DNA of 64,000 bases from Micromonospora sp. NBC_01740 (GCF_035920365.1 NZ_CP109150.1:310001-374000); one strand, 5' to 3'; counted from the first letter of the stretch, positions 41,946-52,271 are shown. The notes: generated by a model from the letters alone, not told the origin. Program-made: numbers and translations.

Positions 41946-42812
41946 TCATGCCGCGTATCCCGCCGGCGCCCTCCCGACCGCGGCAGCGGGGACGTGCACG
42001 ACCGACTCGGCCGCCCGGGCGAGCAGCCGCCGGTCGGCGTCCCGGGCGGGATGCAGGGCGGCGGAGACGCTCACCCGCACCTCCAGGTCCCGGGCGGCGA
42101 GCACCCGGCCCACCGAGCGCAGCAGGTCGTCGTCCCCGACGAATGCGGCGGCCGTGGTCGGCACGCCGGTCGCGGCCCACCGGTAGCCGATCCGCAGCGG
42201 CACCACCGGCGCCCCGGCGTCGATCGCCGCCTGGAACAGCGCCGGACGGAACCCCCGGCCGGGGCGGCAGCCGATCGCGTCGGCGGTGCCGCACCAGGTC
42301 GTACCCTCCGGAAAGACCGCCACCGGGCTGCCGGCGCGCAGCGCGGCGGTGACCCGGGCCACCGTCGCGGGCAGGGCGCGGGGGCGGGCCCGGTCGACCA
42401 GGACGGTGCCGGCCGCCGCCGCGAGCAGCCCGACCAGCGGCCAGGACCGGACCTCCCGCTTGGCCACCATCCGGGCCGGCGCGACGGCCAGCAGCGCGAG
42501 CACGTCCAGCCAGGAGGCATGGTTGGCGACCAGCAGCGCCGGCCGCCGGGGCGGCCGGCCGCGCACCACGAGGCGCACGCCGAACGCGCGCAGCGTCCAC
42601 CGGGCCCAACCACGCAGGGCCGCCGCCCGGTCCCCGGCCGGCAGCACCGGCAGCAGCACCGCCAGCACCGTCCCCGCCGACAGCGTCCCGAGGACGGCGA
42701 GGGTGCGGCCCGCCCGCCGGACGGGCGACACGGCCGGCGCCTCGCCGGCCGCCGGAAGGCAGGTGGGCCCGCACCCCGAGGCGGGCAGCCAGAGGCGTCC
42801 GGCGATGCTCAC
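41946..42812 (-). CDS. PlsC-family acyltransferase, OlsA-like
   Basis: A 288-residue membrane-bound acyltransferase. A hydrophobic anchor (about residues 36-58) precedes the catalytic NHASWLD (H-x4-D, about 100-106), VAKREVRSWPLVG and VFPEGTTWCG. Its GTG overlaps the stop of the OlsB-like gene upstream (GTGA), so the likely substrate is the lyso-lipid made by that enzyme. By analogy with OlsA it would O-acylate lyso-ornithine lipid; a plain acylglycerolphosphate acyltransferase role cannot be excluded. Confidence 0.85.
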   Translation of the reverse strand: MSIAGRLWLPASGCGPTCLPAAGEAPAVSPVRRAGRTLAVLGTLSAGTVLAVLLPVLPAGDRAAALRGWARWTLRAFGVRLVVRGRPPRRPALLVANHASWLDVLALLAVAPARMVAKREVRSWPLVGLLAAAAGTVLVDRARPRALPATVARVTAALRAGSPVAVFPEGTTWCGTADAIGCRPGRGFRPALFQAAIDAGAPVVPLRIGYRWAATGVPTTAAAFVGDDDLLRSVGRVLAARDLEVRVSVSAALHPARDADRRLLARAAESVVHVPAAAVGRAPAGYAA

Positions 42813-43588
42813 CGCTCGGCCCCGCCGAGGAAGTGCCGCAGGTAACGGGGGTTCATCCGGTCCAGGGAGAAGAGCACGTAGAAGTCGGCCACCCCGAAGT
42901 CCGGGTCGTACGCCGGCTCGCCGCAGACCCAGGCCCCGAGGCGCAGGTAGCCGCGCAGCAGCGGCGGAACGGTGGCCCGCGCGGCCGGGCCGTCGGCCGC
43001 CGCCGGCCCGACGAGCCCGTCCGGCTCGGCGAACCAGGGGCGCCTCGGCCGTACGCGCAGCCGCGGCGGGGCCAGGTGCCGGGCCGCGACCTCGTCCCAC
43101 ACCCGCGCGACGGTCCCGCCCCCGTCGGCAACGGGCACCGACGCGCAGCCGCCGAGCCAGCGCGACCCGCGCAGGTGCAGGTAGCGGACGATGCCGGCCC
43201 ACATGAGGTTGATCACCGCGCCGGAGCGGTGATCGGGGTGTACGCAGGACCGGCCGGCCTCGACCAGGTCGTCGCGGAGCGGGTCGAGCCCGGTGAGGTC
43301 GAACTCGGTCGCGGCGTACCGCCGGTCGGTGCGGCCCGGCGGGAGCAGCCGGTACGTGCCGACCACCTCGCCGGTGCCCTCCTGACGGACGATCAGGTGG
43401 TCGCAGTACGCGTCGAAGTCGTCGACGTCGAGCCCGGCGGCCCCCGGGCGCAGGGTGGCGCCGAGTTGGGTGGCGAACACCTCGTGACGGAGGCGTTGCG
43501 CGGCCGCGACCTCGCTCGGGTCGTCGGCGATCAGCAGGGTGTAACCGCTGGTCGTCAGGGGTGCGCCAGCGGCGTGCAGAACGGCCAT
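42809..43588 (-). CDS. GNAT-fold N-acyltransferase, OlsB-like
   Basis: A 259-residue acyltransferase of the OlsB/hemolysin-related GNAT branch. It opens YTLLIADDPSEVAAAQRLRHEVFATQLG, the LRxxVF pattern typical of OlsB and N-acyl amino acid synthases, then DDFDAYCDHLIVRQ, VVGTYRLLPP, EAGRSCVHPDHR and VINLMWAGIVRYL. OlsB N-acylates ornithine with a 3-hydroxyacyl chain from ACP, the first step of phosphate-free ornithine lipids. The coupled PlsC gene downstream would finish the lipid. The amino acid acceptor is inferred, not shown. Confidence 0.8.
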   Translation of the reverse strand: MAVLHAAGAPLTTSGYTLLIADDPSEVAAAQRLRHEVFATQLGATLRPGAAGLDVDDFDAYCDHLIVRQEGTGEVVGTYRLLPPGRTDRRYAATEFDLTGLDPLRDDLVEAGRSCVHPDHRSGAVINLMWAGIVRYLHLRGSRWLGGCASVPVADGGGTVARVWDEVAARHLAPPRLRVRPRRPWFAEPDGLVGPAAADGPAARATVPPLLRGYLRLGAWVCGEPAYDPDFGVADFYVLFSLDRMNPRYLRHFLGGAER

Positions 43589-43698
43589 GGGACCTGTGTA
43601 GGCGGCCCGGGTTGCCGGCCGGCGGGGTGAGGGGTGTCGATGAGGTGAACGGCCCGTGCCGGTGTCGGGCGACGACCGCGGCGAGGTCGGCGCTCGTC

Positions 43699-44205
43699 TC
43701 AGCGGTTGGCGCGCAGGTCCCGGGCGAGATGCGAGCGCCGGAACCCCACCGTGACCAGGCGCCGCAGGTCGGCCCGGTTGTCGTGCATGAGCTGCACGTG
43801 GAAGTAGTTGACGTACTCGAGCGCGGCGAAGAGCCCGAAGGCCAGCCCCGGGTACGACCGCGCGCCGGGCGTCCGCACGGCGGCCACGGCACAGGCGATG
43901 ATCACGACGGCCAGGAGGATCGGCAGGGCGGCGCGGGCGGTGCCGAAGTGGCGCCGGCCGGGCAGGCGCGGCTCCCCGCGGCGCAACTGCCGGAGCTTGA
44001 GCGCCCAGTAGGCCGCGCCCACCACGAGCAGGGCCGCGAACGCCCCGAAGCCGGCGAGGTTCGCCGCCGTCGGCGGCAGGCCCACCAGCTGGAACCACAC
44101 CCACGCCTGTAGGGGAACGTTCAGCAGCTCCCAGCCGGCGAGTGAGCGGAGCCGGCGCCGGGCCGCCTCGCGGGTCGGGCCGGCCGGCAGGTGAGGACTG
44201 GGCAC
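43699..44205 (-). CDS. Hypothetical four-helix membrane protein
   Basis: A 168-residue protein of unknown function. Hydrophobic segments lie at about residues 22-42, 45-65, 88-110 and 113-130; the loop between the second and third is Arg-rich. The C-terminus carries a conserved-looking YVNYFHVQLMHDNRADLRRL stretch and a basic tail. The GTG at 44205 is the first sensible start. It precedes the OlsB-like gene by 110 bases in the same direction, so a link to that operon is possible but unproven. Confidence 0.65.
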   Translation of the reverse strand: MPSPHLPAGPTREAARRRLRSLAGWELLNVPLQAWVWFQLVGLPPTAANLAGFGAFAALLVVGAAYWALKLRQLRRGEPRLPGRRHFGTARAALPILLAVVIIACAVAAVRTPGARSYPGLAFGLFAALEYVNYFHVQLMHDNRADLRRLVTVGFRRSHLARDLRANR

Positions 44206-44310
44206 GGCCCCACAGTGGCACAGCACCGGACGAACACCGGGGTCGACGGCGTGCGAGGCTGCCGGGGGCGCACCGGCGACGGGGCCGGGCGTCGCGGTCG
44301 GAGGTGTCTC

Positions 44311-44970
44311 ATGATCATCGAGTCGCGTTTCAACGGGCCGCCCGGCTCGGGCAACGGCGGCTGGAGCGCCGGGGTCCTCGCCGGCGCCGCCGGCCCCGGG
44401 CCGGTCGAGGTGACGTTGCGTCGCCCTCCCCCGCTGGAGACCCCGCTCACTCTCGTCGACGGCGAGGTCCGCGACCCGCAGGGCAACCTCGTCGCCCAGG
44501 TCCGCCCCACGGAGGACCCCCGGGCGGTGGTGCCTCCGGTGGACCTGCCGGCCGCGCGGGCCGCCTCGGCGGCGTACCCCGGGCTGGTCGACCACCCCTT
44601 CCCGGGCTGCTACGTCTGCGGCCCGAACCGCGCCGACGGGCTGCGGATCTTTCCGGGGCGGCTGCCGGACGGCCGCACCGCCGCGCCGTTCCGGGTGCCC
44701 GCGTCGGTCACGACCGCCACCGTCTGGGCCGCGCTGGACTGCCCCGGCGGCTGGGCCGTGATCGCCCCCGGCCGGCCGTACGTCCTGGGCCGGATCGCGG
44801 CGGTGGTAGCGGCGCTGCCGGAGCCGGGCGACGAGTGCGTGGTGACCGGCGTCATGGTCGGCGGCGAGGGCCGCAAGGCGCTCGTGCACACCAGCCTGTA
44901 CGCACCCGACGGCGCTCTCCTGGCCTGGGCCCGGGCAACCTGGATCGCCGTGGCCGACGACATCGGATAA
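44311..44970 (+). CDS. Hotdog-fold-like protein (thioesterase superfamily?)
   Basis: A 219-residue soluble protein. The layout suggests two hotdog domains: an N-terminal FNGPPGSGNGGWSAGVLAG and VEVTLRRPPPLETPL, then a CYVCGPNRADGLRIFPG segment and a C-terminal half with VWAALDCPGGWAV, VTGVMVGGEGRKALVHTSL and a final LAWARATWIAV strand. These short patterns (the CGP..R.DGL stretch in particular) are seen in acyl-CoA thioesterase-like proteins of actinobacteria. Substrate unknown. GGAGGT lies 5 bases before the ATG. Monocistronic. Confidence 0.7.
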   Translation: MIIESRFNGPPGSGNGGWSAGVLAGAAGPGPVEVTLRRPPPLETPLTLVDGEVRDPQGNLVAQVRPTEDPRAVVPPVDLPAARAASAAYPGLVDHPFPGCYVCGPNRADGLRIFPGRLPDGRTAAPFRVPASVTTATVWAALDCPGGWAVIAPGRPYVLGRIAAVVAALPEPGDECVVTGVMVGGEGRKALVHTSLYAPDGALLAWARATWIAVADDIG

Positions 44971-45101
44971 TCGTTCCTGGGGATGAGGGCCTCCTGCCTG
45001 AGGCGGAGGTGGATCTCGGAAGTGCGCCTGATTGACCTGGTTGCGCCCGCCCGCCACGCTGTGTCACGGCGTACCCCGACGCCACCGCACGAAGGAGAGC
45101 A

Positions 45102-46037
45102 ATGACTGACGGGCAGAGAAGCCCCACCGGTGACGGTCAGATCGTGGTGTCCGGCCTGACGAAGCAGTACAAGAACGTCCGGGCCGTCAACGATCTGTCG
45201 TTCACCGTCGAACCGGGGCGGGTGACCGGCTTCCTCGGCCCCAACGGCGCCGGCAAGACGACCACGCTGCGGATGCTGCTGAACCTGGTCACGCCGACCA
45301 GCGGGACGGCGACCATCAGCGGGCGGCGCTACGCCGACCTGACCGACCCGCTGCGGCACGTCGGCGCCGTGCTGGAGGCGTCCAGCGCGCACAAGGGCCG
45401 CACCGGCATCAACCACCTGCGGGTGATCGCCGCGGCGGCCGGCCTGCCGAAGCACCGGGCCGACGAGGCGCTGGCGCAGGTCGGGCTCACTCCGGCGGCG
45501 AAGCGCAAGTTCAAGGGCTACTCGCTCGGCATGAAGCAGCGGCTCGGCATCGCCGCCGGGATGCTCGGCGACCCCCGCGTGCTGATCCTCGACGAGCCCG
45601 CCAACGGGCTCGACCCGGAGGGCATCCGGTGGATGCGCGGCTTCCTCAAGAACCTCGCGCACGAGGGCCGCACGGTGCTGGTCTCCAGCCACCTGCTGTC
45701 GGAGATGCAGCTGCTCGCCGACGACGTGGTGATCATCGCCGCCGGGCAGCTGGTCCGCCAGGGCACGGTCGAGCAGGTCATGGGCTCGATGGCGCAGGGC
45801 GTACGGGTCCGCGTCCGCACCCCGCAGGCCGACGCGCTGACCGCCGCCCTCAAGGAGGGTCCGGCGACGGTCGACGTCGACGAGCACGGCGTCCTGCTGG
45901 TGGGCGGGGTGGACGCCCCGACCGTGGGCCGGGTCGCCCTGACGGCCGGCGTCGAACTGCACGAACTGACCACGGAACGGCCCGACCTCGAACGGGTCTT
46001 CCTGGAGCTGACGGCCGGAAAGGCGGGCATCCGATGA
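45102..46037 (+). CDS. ABC transporter ATP-binding protein
   Basis: A 311-residue ATPase of the ABC-2 exporter type. Walker A is GPNGAGKTTT (about residues 45-54), the signature is YSLGMKQRLG (about 139-148), and Walker B is LILDEPANGLDP (about 161-172); the switch His lies in VSSHLLSEM. A C-terminal beta domain of about 85 residues completes the family length. RBS GAAGGAGAG is well placed. The substrate is unknown, and comparable pairs export lipids, peptides or antibiotics. The stop overlaps the permease start. Confidence 0.93.
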   Translation: MTDGQRSPTGDGQIVVSGLTKQYKNVRAVNDLSFTVEPGRVTGFLGPNGAGKTTTLRMLLNLVTPTSGTATISGRRYADLTDPLRHVGAVLEASSAHKGRTGINHLRVIAAAAGLPKHRADEALAQVGLTPAAKRKFKGYSLGMKQRLGIAAGMLGDPRVLILDEPANGLDPEGIRWMRGFLKNLAHEGRTVLVSSHLLSEMQLLADDVVIIAAGQLVRQGTVEQVMGSMAQGVRVRVRTPQADALTAALKEGPATVDVDEHGVLLVGGVDAPTVGRVALTAGVELHELTTERPDLERVFLELTAGKAGIR

Positions 46038-46846
46038 ACCTCGTCCGGTCCGAGCTTCTCAAGATCCGCACCACCAGCACCTGGTGGTGGCTGGCCATCG
46101 CCGCGTTCCTGTCGATCGCGCTGGCCTTCGCCTTCAACGCCTGGGTCGCCAACGAGACGTTGAACGGCAACGCCGAGGAACTGGGCGTCACCGGCGACCA
46201 GGCCTCCGCGGCGGCGCAGGCCGCGAACCTGTACACCTCCGGGCAGTACCTGGGCCTGATGTTCGTGATGCTGATCGGCATCCTGATGGTCACCAACGAG
46301 TTCTTCCACCAGACGGCGACCACCACGTTCCTGGCCACACCGCGGCGCACGTCGGTGATCCTCAGCAAGCTGGTCGCGGCCAGCCTGCTGGGCATCGGTT
46401 TCTGGCTGGTGACCACGCTGATCGACCTGGCCGCCGGGGCGGTGTTCCTGTCGGCCAACGGCCACGGCACCCTGCTCGGCGAGTGGGCCGTGCAGCGGGC
46501 GCTGCTGCTCAACCTGCTGGCGTACGCGATCTGGACGGTCCTCGGCATCGGCATCGGCACGCTGATCACCAACCAGCTCGGCGCGGTGATCACCGCCGCG
46601 GTGCTCTACCTCGTCGGCACGCAGGTGGTGGGGCTGCTGTTCATGCTGCTGTCGAACCTGCTCAACAGCGAGGCCGTGGTCAAGTGGCAGGTGATCTGGC
46701 CCGCCATCGCCTCGACCGTCATGGTCAGCGAGGGCCAGACCGACTTCACCCCCGCCTGGTGGGTCGGCGCGCTCGTGCTGATCGGCTACGCGGTGGTGAG
46801 CGGGGTCGTCGGCGTGCTCATCACCCGGCGGCGCGACATCTCCTGA
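46034..46846 (+). CDS. ABC-2 type transporter permease
   Basis: A 270-residue permease with six membrane segments, opening MNLVRSELLKIRTTSTWWWL as is typical of ABC-2 permeases. The first periplasmic loop (about residues 40-70) is hydrophilic, and an amphipathic TATTTFLATPRRTSVILSKL coupling helix lies near 100. The chain ends TRRRDIS in the cytoplasm. It starts in the ATGA overlap with the ATPase gene, so the two form one transporter. A strong hairpin follows the stop. Confidence 0.92.
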   Translation: MNLVRSELLKIRTTSTWWWLAIAAFLSIALAFAFNAWVANETLNGNAEELGVTGDQASAAAQAANLYTSGQYLGLMFVMLIGILMVTNEFFHQTATTTFLATPRRTSVILSKLVAASLLGIGFWLVTTLIDLAAGAVFLSANGHGTLLGEWAVQRALLLNLLAYAIWTVLGIGIGTLITNQLGAVITAAVLYLVGTQVVGLLFMLLSNLLNSEAVVKWQVIWPAIASTVMVSEGQTDFTPAWWVGALVLIGYAVVSGVVGVLITRRRDIS

Positions 46847-46860
46847 CGCGTCCGGGCATT

Positions 46861-46897
46861 GGCGGCGGGGGTGGTGCCCGGCACCACCCCCGCCGCC
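46861..46897. terminator. Strong hairpin terminator after the ABC operon
   Basis: Complementary 18-base arms (46861-46878 and 46880-46897) lie 14 bases after the permease stop; the tip will open to a loop of a few bases. No T-run. Confidence 0.75.
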
Positions 46898-47126
46898 GTA
46901 CGACATGGGGCCGACCACCACATCGGGCCTTACCAGCAGCCGGCCGCACACGCAGCGTTTGGTGAACTTCTGGCATCTTCTGTGAAACGGGCCACGGGTC
47001 GGAGGCGGAAATGCCTGTGGCGACCGTACGGCGTAGCCTGGGAGCCGTCTCGTGCGCGCTCGAAGGCAGGGCGACACCGGACACCGCGTGACACACAAAC
47101 CCGCGTGAAAGAGGCGATTACCGGCC

Positions 47127-50100
47127 GTGTCGACCCAGCAGACTTCGCAGGAGAACCCACTGGCGGGTTTCGGTCCGAACGAGTGGATCGTCGAGGAGAT
47201 GTACCAGCGCTACCTCGCCGACCCCACCAGCGTCGATTCGGCCTGGCACGACTTCTTCGCGGACTACCGCCCGGCGCCCGGCGCCGGGAAGCCGCGCGGA
47301 ACTGAGCAGGCCCCGAAGCCGGCCGCCAAGCCGGAGCCCGCCGGCCAGCAGGAGGCGGCCACCGCGGTCGCGCAGCCGACGGAGAAGAAGCCGGCGGAGA
47401 AGAAGCCCGAGACCAAGCCGGAGACCAAGCCGGAGAAGCCCGCCGCCAAGGCCGCCCCGGCCAAGCCGGCGCCCGCGAAGGCGGCTCCCGCCAAGCCCGC
47501 GGCTACCAAGCCGACCGCCACCGGCCCGCAGACCACCCCGCTGCGCGGCGTGGCCGCGAAGATCGTCCAGAACATGGACGCCTCGCTGGCCGTGCCGACC
47601 GCCACCAGCGTGCGCGCCGTCCCGGCCAAGCTCCTGGTCGACAACCGCATCGTGATCAACAACCACCTCACCCGTGGGCGCGGTGGCAAGGTCAGCTTCA
47701 CCCACCTCATCGGCTACGCGATGGTCCGGGCCCTGGTCGCCCACCCGGAGATGAACAACTCCTTCGCCGAGGTCGACGGCAAGCCGGTCATGGTCCGGCC
47801 GGAGCACGTCAACCTGGGCATCGCGATCGACCTGGCCAAGCCGGACGGCAGCCGCAACCTGGTGGTCCCCTCCATCAAGGCGTGCGAGCAGATGGACTTC
47901 CGGCAGTTCTGGCAGGCGTACGAGGACGTGGTCCGGCGTGCCCGCCGCAACGAGCTGACCATGGACGACTACTCCGGCACCACGATCTCGCTGACCAACC
48001 CCGGCGGCATCGGCACCGTGCACTCGATGCCGCGCCTCATGCAGGGGCAGAGCGCCATCATCGGCGTCGGCGCGATGGAGTACCCGGCCCCCTACCAGGG
48101 CATGTCCGAGGCCACCCTGGCCGAGCTGGCCGTCAGCAAGGTCATCACCCTCACCAGCACGTACGACCACCGGATCATCCAGGGCGCCCAGTCCGGCGAG
48201 TTCCTGAAGGTCATGCACGAGCTGCTGCTCGGTGAGCACGGCTTCTACGACCAGATCTTCACCTCGCTGCGCATCCCGTACGAGCCGGTGCGCTGGATGC
48301 GCGACGTCGCGGTCAACAACGAGGGCCAGATCAACAAGACCGCCCGGGTGCACGAGCTGATCCACGCGTACCGCGTGCGCGGCCACCTGATGGCCGACAC
48401 CGACCCGCTCGAGTTCAAGATCCGCAAGCACCCCGACCTGGACGTGCTCCAGCACGGGCTGACCCTCTGGGACCTCGACCGCGAGTTCCCGGTCAACGGC
48501 TTCGCCGGCAAGCAGCGGATGAAGCTGCGCGCCGTCCTCGGCGTGCTGCGCGACTCGTACTGCCGGCGCGTCGGCATCGAGTACATGCACATCCAGGACC
48601 CGGAGGAGCGGCGCTGGATCCAGGAACGGATCGAGCGCAAGTACGAGAAGCCGTCGGCCGACGAGCAGAAGCACGTGCTCAACCGGCTCAACGCCGCCGA
48701 GGCGTTCGAGACCTTCCTCCAGACCAAGTACGTCGGGCAGAAGCGCTTCTCGCTGGAGGGCGGCGAGTCGCTGATCCCGCTGCTCGGCGAGGTGCTGGAG
48801 GCCTCCGCCGAGGGCGGGCTGGACGAGGTCGTCATCGGCATGGCCCACCGTGGCCGGCTGAACGTGCTGGCCAACATCGTCGGCAAGCCGTACGAGAAGA
48901 TCTTCTCGGAGTTCGAGGGGCACCTGGACCCGCGTTCCACCCAGGGCTCCGGCGACGTGAAGTACCACCTGGGCCAGAACGGCAAGTTCACCACGCCCGA
49001 CGGCGACCACGCGGTCAAGGTCTCGGTGGTGGCGAACCCGTCGCACCTGGAGGCCGTCGACCCGGTGCTGGAGGGCATCGTCCGGGCCAAGCAGGACCGG
49101 ATAGACCTCAAGCTGGAGGGCTACACCGTGCTGCCGCTGGCGGTGCACGGTGACGCCGCCTTCGCCGGCCAGGGCGTGGTCGCCGAGACCCTCAACCTCT
49201 CGCAGCTGCGCGGCTACCGCACGGGCGGCACCGTCCACGTGGTGGTCAACAACCAGGTCGGCTTCACCACCGCCCCGGAGTACAGCCGCTCCAGCCTCTA
49301 CAGCACGGACGTCGCCCGGATGATCCAGGCGCCGATCTTCCACGTCAACGGCGACGACCCCGAGGCCGTGGTCCGGGTCGCCCGGCTGGCCTTCGAGTAC
49401 CGGCAGGCGTTCAACAAGGACGTCGTCATCGACATGGTCTGCTACCGCCGGCGCGGGCACAACGAGGGCGACGACCCGTCGATGTCCAACCCGCAGATGT
49501 ACAAGATCATCGACTCGAAGCGGTCCGTCCGGAAGCTCTACACCGAGGAGCTGATCGGGCGCGGCGACATCACCGTGGAGGACGCGGAGGAGCTGCTGCG
49601 CGACTACCAGTCGCAGCTGGAGCGGGTCTTCAAGGCCACCCGCGACGCGGCCACCACGCCGCGGCAGCTCAGCCGCCCGAAGCGGGAGGACGAGCCGGAG
49701 CCGCAGGTGGAGACCGCCACCGACGCGGCCGTCGTCAAGGCCGTCGGCGAGGCGCACGTCAACCTGCCGGAGGGCTTCACCCCGCACAAGCGGATCCAGC
49801 AGCTGCTCGACCGGCGGGCCAAGATGTCCGTCGAGGGCAACATCGACTGGGGCTTCGGCGAGATCATCGCGTTCGGCTCGCTGCTGCACGACGGGGTCAC
49901 CGTCCGGCTCGCCGGGCAGGACTCCCGCCGGGGCACCTTCGTCCAGCGGCACGCCTCCGTGGTCGACGCCCAGACCGGCGACGACTACCTGCCGTTGCAG
50001 TCGCTGACCGGCGACGGCGAGCGGTCCCGGTTCTTCGTGCACGACTCCCTGCTGAGCGAGTACGCGGCGATGGGCTTCGAGTACGGCTACTCGGTGGAGA

Positions 50101-50876
50101 ACATCAACGCGCTGGTCGCCTGGGAGGCGCAGTTCGGCGACTTCGTCAACGGCGCCCAGTCGGTGATCGACGAGTTCATCTCCTCCGGCGAGGTGAAGTG
50201 GGGCCAGCGCTCCGCCGTCACCCTGCTGCTGCCGCACGGCCACGAGGGCCAGGGCCCGGACCACACCTCCGGTCGCCCGGAGCGGTTCCTCCAGATGTGC
50301 GCCGAGGACAACATGCGGGTGTCGATCCCGACCACCCCGGCGAACTACTTCCACCTGCTGCGCCGCCAGGCGCTCTCGCCGAAGCGCAAGCCGCTGGTGG
50401 TGTTCACGCCGAAGTCGCTGCTGCGGCACAAGCTCTGCGTCTCCCCGGTCGAGGACTTCACCACCGGCACCTTCCAGCCGGTGCTGCCCGACTCGGGCTC
50501 TCCGGCGCCGGAGCAGGTGAAGCGGGTGCTGCTCTGCTCGGGCAAGGTCTACTACGACCTGTTCCAGGCCCGCGCCGAGCGGGGCGTCACCGACACCGCG
50601 ATCATCCGGATCGAGCAGCTCTACCCGATGCCGGTCGAGGAGATCCGGGCCGCCCTCGCGGCGTACCCGAACGCGGAGGACTTCGCCTGGGTGCAGGAGG
50701 AGCCGGCCAACCAGGGCGCCTGGTCGTTCGTCGCGCTCAACCTGCTGGAGCACCTGTCGGACGTACGGCTGCGCCGGATCTCCCGCCCGGCCGCCGCCGC
50801 CCCGGCCGTCGGCTCGGCGAAGATGCACGAGGTCGAGCAGACCGCGCTGATCGAGGCGGCCCTGCCCCGCCCGTGA
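47127..50876 (+). CDS. kgd: Multifunctional 2-oxoglutarate decarboxylase/dehydrogenase E1-E2 fusion
   Basis: A 1,249-residue TCA-cycle enzyme of the actinobacterial Kgd/OdhA type. The N-terminal helix ([17 protein letters not shown], residues 12-28) resembles that of SucA. A Lys/Ala/Pro linker (about 50-135) precedes an E2-type acyltransferase domain with catalytic [11 protein letters not shown] (about 350), and the thiamine-diphosphate E1 part follows: [45 protein letters not shown] and [16 protein letters not shown]. It converts 2-oxoglutarate to succinyl-CoA or succinic semialdehyde. No lipoyl domain is present, as expected. In mycobacteria this enzyme is inhibited by the FHA protein GarA. 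The GTG at 47127 is the family-typical start. Confidence 0.95.
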   Translation: MSTQQTSQENPLAGFGPNEWIVEEMYQRYLADPTSVDSAWHDFFADYRPAPGAGKPRGTEQAPKPAAKPEPAGQQEAATAVAQPTEKKPAEKKPETKPETKPEKPAAKAAPAKPAPAKAAPAKPAATKPTATGPQTTPLRGVAAKIVQNMDASLAVPTATSVRAVPAKLLVDNRIVINNHLTRGRGGKVSFTHLIGYAMVRALVAHPEMNNSFAEVDGKPVMVRPEHVNLGIAIDLAKPDGSRNLVVPSIKACEQMDFRQFWQAYEDVVRRARRNELTMDDYSGTTISLTNPGGIGTVHSMPRLMQGQSAIIGVGAMEYPAPYQGMSEATLAELAVSKVITLTSTYDHRIIQGAQSGEFLKVMHELLLGEHGFYDQIFTSLRIPYEPVRWMRDVAVNNEGQINKTARVHELIHAYRVRGHLMADTDPLEFKIRKHPDLDVLQHGLTLWDLDREFPVNGFAGKQRMKLRAVLGVLRDSYCRRVGIEYMHIQDPEERRWIQERIERKYEKPSADEQKHVLNRLNAAEAFETFLQTKYVGQKRFSLEGGESLIPLLGEVLEASAEGGLDEVVIGMAHRGRLNVLANIVGKPYEKIFSEFEGHLDPRSTQGSGDVKYHLGQNGKFTTPDGDHAVKVSVVANPSHLEAVDPVLEGIVRAKQDRIDLKLEGYTVLPLAVHGDAAFAGQGVVAETLNLSQLRGYRTGGTVHVVVNNQVGFTTAPEYSRSSLYSTDVARMIQAPIFHVNGDDPEAVVRVARLAFEYRQAFNKDVVIDMVCYRRRGHNEGDDPSMSNPQMYKIIDSKRSVRKLYTEELIGRGDITVEDAEELLRDYQSQLERVFKATRDAATTPRQLSRPKREDEPEPQVETATDAAVVKAVGEAHVNLPEGFTPHKRIQQLLDRRAKMSVEGNIDWGFGEIIAFGSLLHDGVTVRLAGQDSRRGTFVQRHASVVDAQTGDDYLPLQSLTGDGERSRFFVHDSLLSEYAAMGFEYGYSVENINALVAWEAQFGDFVNGAQSVIDEFISSGEVKWGQRSAVTLLLPHGHEGQGPDHTSGRPERFLQMCAEDNMRVSIPTTPANYFHLLRRQALSPKRKPLVVFTPKSLLRHKLCVSPVEDFTTGTFQPVLPDSGSPAPEQVKRVLLCSGKVYYDLFQARAERGVTDTAIIRIEQLYPMPVEEIRAALAAYPNAEDFAWVQEEPANQGAWSFVALNLLEHLSDVRLRRISRPAAAAPAVGSAKMHEVEQTALIEAALPRP

Positions 50877-50887
50877 CCTGACAGCAC

Positions 50888-50937
50888 CGCCGACCGGGGC
50901 AGGGACCGTCACGACGACGGCTCTGCCCCGGTCGGCG
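50888..50937. terminator. Hairpin terminator after kgd
   Basis: Perfect 15-bp arms (50888-50902 and 50923-50937) lie 11 bases after the kgd stop. The 20-base loop can fold again through CCGTC/GACGG. Confidence 0.75.
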
Positions 50938-51012
50938 TCCCGGCTCACGCCGCCGGCAGGCCCCGGCGGCACCACGGCCCACCCAGCACAGCGACGAAGA
51001 GGGACCGACAGC

Positions 51013-51192
51013 ATGTACTTCACCGACCGTGGAATCGAGGAGCTCGTCGAGCGCCGGGGCGGCGAACAGGTCAGCATGGAGTGGCTCGGCGAGCGCCTAC
51101 GCGACTTCGTGGACCTGAACCCCGAGTTCGAGACCCCGATCGAGCGCTTCGCCACCTGGCTCGCCCGCCTGGACGACGAGGACGAGGACTGA
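51013..51192 (+). CDS. DUF6104 small acidic protein
   Basis: A 59-residue protein, MYFTDRGIEELVERRGGEQV at the N-terminus and acidic at the end (ARLDDEDED). It matches DUF6104, a short protein that sits directly downstream of kgd in many actinobacteria. It is probably helical throughout and cytoplasmic. Function unknown; the conserved neighbourhood suggests a link to the 2-oxoglutarate enzyme, but a terminator lies between the two genes here. The next gene starts 33 bases later. Confidence 0.8.
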   Translation: MYFTDRGIEELVERRGGEQVSMEWLGERLRDFVDLNPEFETPIERFATWLARLDDEDED

Positions 51193-51224
51193 GCCGGACC
51201 GCCCCGGAGGAACGGACGTCCCCG

Positions 51225-52271
51225 GTGCCGCCACCGAACCGCTCCCGCCGCTCGCCCGTACGCCGGTCGGCCCTGGCGGCGGGCGCCGCCGTGGCGCTGC
51301 TGCTCTCGGGCTGCGGCGCGGAACCCCGACGCCGCCCCGGGCCGGTGCCGGGGAGCGCCGCCGGGTCCCCGGCGGCGGCCCCGCCCCCGGTCTTCTACGT
51401 CGCCCCGGGGAACCCGGCGGCGGCGGAGGCGGACCGGCGGGAGGCGCTGGGCCGGACCGCCGACGCGGCGGCGCTGCGCCGGATCGGCGCGCGGCCCAGC
51501 GCGAAGTGGCTGACCGGCGGGCCGGCGGTCCGCGACGAGGTCGACGCGTACCTGGGGCAGGCGGCGCTCGCCGGCCAGACGCCGGTGCTGGTCGTGCACA
51601 ACATCCCGGACCGCGACTGCGCCCGCCAGGGCACCGGCGGGGCCAGCGGCCCGGCGGAGTACCAGCGCTGGATCCGCGACCTCACGGCGGGCGTCGGGGG
51701 CCGGCCGGTCACCGTGGTCCTCGAACCCGGGGCGGTGCCGGACGCCGTACGGGGCTGCGTCCGCGACCCCGACGGGCGGCTCACGCTGCTGCGGGACGCC
51801 GTCACCGTGCTCCGCAGCACCGGCAGCGCCCGGGTCTACGTGGACGCGGGGCACCCCGGCTGGATCTCCGACGTCGCCGCGCTCACGGCGGCGCTCGACC
51901 GGGCGGGGGTCGGCGAGGCCGACGGCTTCGCGCTCAACGTGGCCAACTTCTTCGGCACCGCGCAGAACGTCCGCTACGGCCACCGCATCTCCGACGCCCT
52001 CGGCGGCGGCACCCGCTTCGTCGTCGACACCAGCCGCAACGGCAACGGCCCCCACGCGGGTGCCACGGTGGACGGCGCGCCGAGCTGGTGCAATCCGCCG
52101 GGACGGGCGCTCGGTCAGGAGCCGACGGCCGATCCCGGCCTGCCCCGGGTGGACGCGCTGCTCTGGGTCAAGTACCCGGGCGAGTCCGACGGCGCCTGCC
52201 GGCCCGGGGAGCCGGACAGCGGCGTCTGGTGGCCCGAGTACGCCCTCGGCCTGGCCCGGCGCGCCGGCTGA
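51225..52271 (+). CDS. GH6-family glucanase lipoprotein
   Basis: A 348-residue surface lipoprotein. A basic n-region, LAAGAAVALLLSGC lipobox (Cys near 27) and a Pro/Ala/Gly-rich tether precede the GH6 catalytic domain. Family landmarks are VFYVAPGNPAAAEADRR, LVVHNIPDRDC with the acid Asp, VYVDAGHPGW, DTSRNGNGPH, WCNPPGRALG and LLWVKYPGESDG. GH6 enzymes cut beta-1,4-glucan with inversion. Being tethered rather than free, and facing a polysaccharide synthase gene, it may trim a self-made surface glucan, like the GH6 enzyme beside cslA in Streptomyces. A weak RBS lies 12 bases before the GTG. Confidence 0.9.
   Translation: MPPPNRSRRSPVRRSALAAGAAVALLLSGCGAEPRRRPGPVPGSAAGSPAAAPPPVFYVAPGNPAAAEADRREALGRTADAAALRRIGARPSAKWLTGGPAVRDEVDAYLGQAALAGQTPVLVVHNIPDRDCARQGTGGASGPAEYQRWIRDLTAGVGGRPVTVVLEPGAVPDAVRGCVRDPDGRLTLLRDAVTVLRSTGSARVYVDAGHPGWISDVAALTAALDRAGVGEADGFALNVANFFGTAQNVRYGHRISDALGGGTRFVVDTSRNGNGPHAGATVDGAPSWCNPPGRALGQEPTADPGLPRVDALLWVKYPGESDGACRPGEPDSGVWWPEYALGLARRAG

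Noticed and set aside
47118..52055. A 1,645-codon open frame on the minus strand antisense to kgd
   Set aside because: Composition is dominated by His, Val, Arg, Gly and Asp with no domain, and the plus strand encodes an unmistakable Kgd. It is a shadow caused by high GC at third positions.
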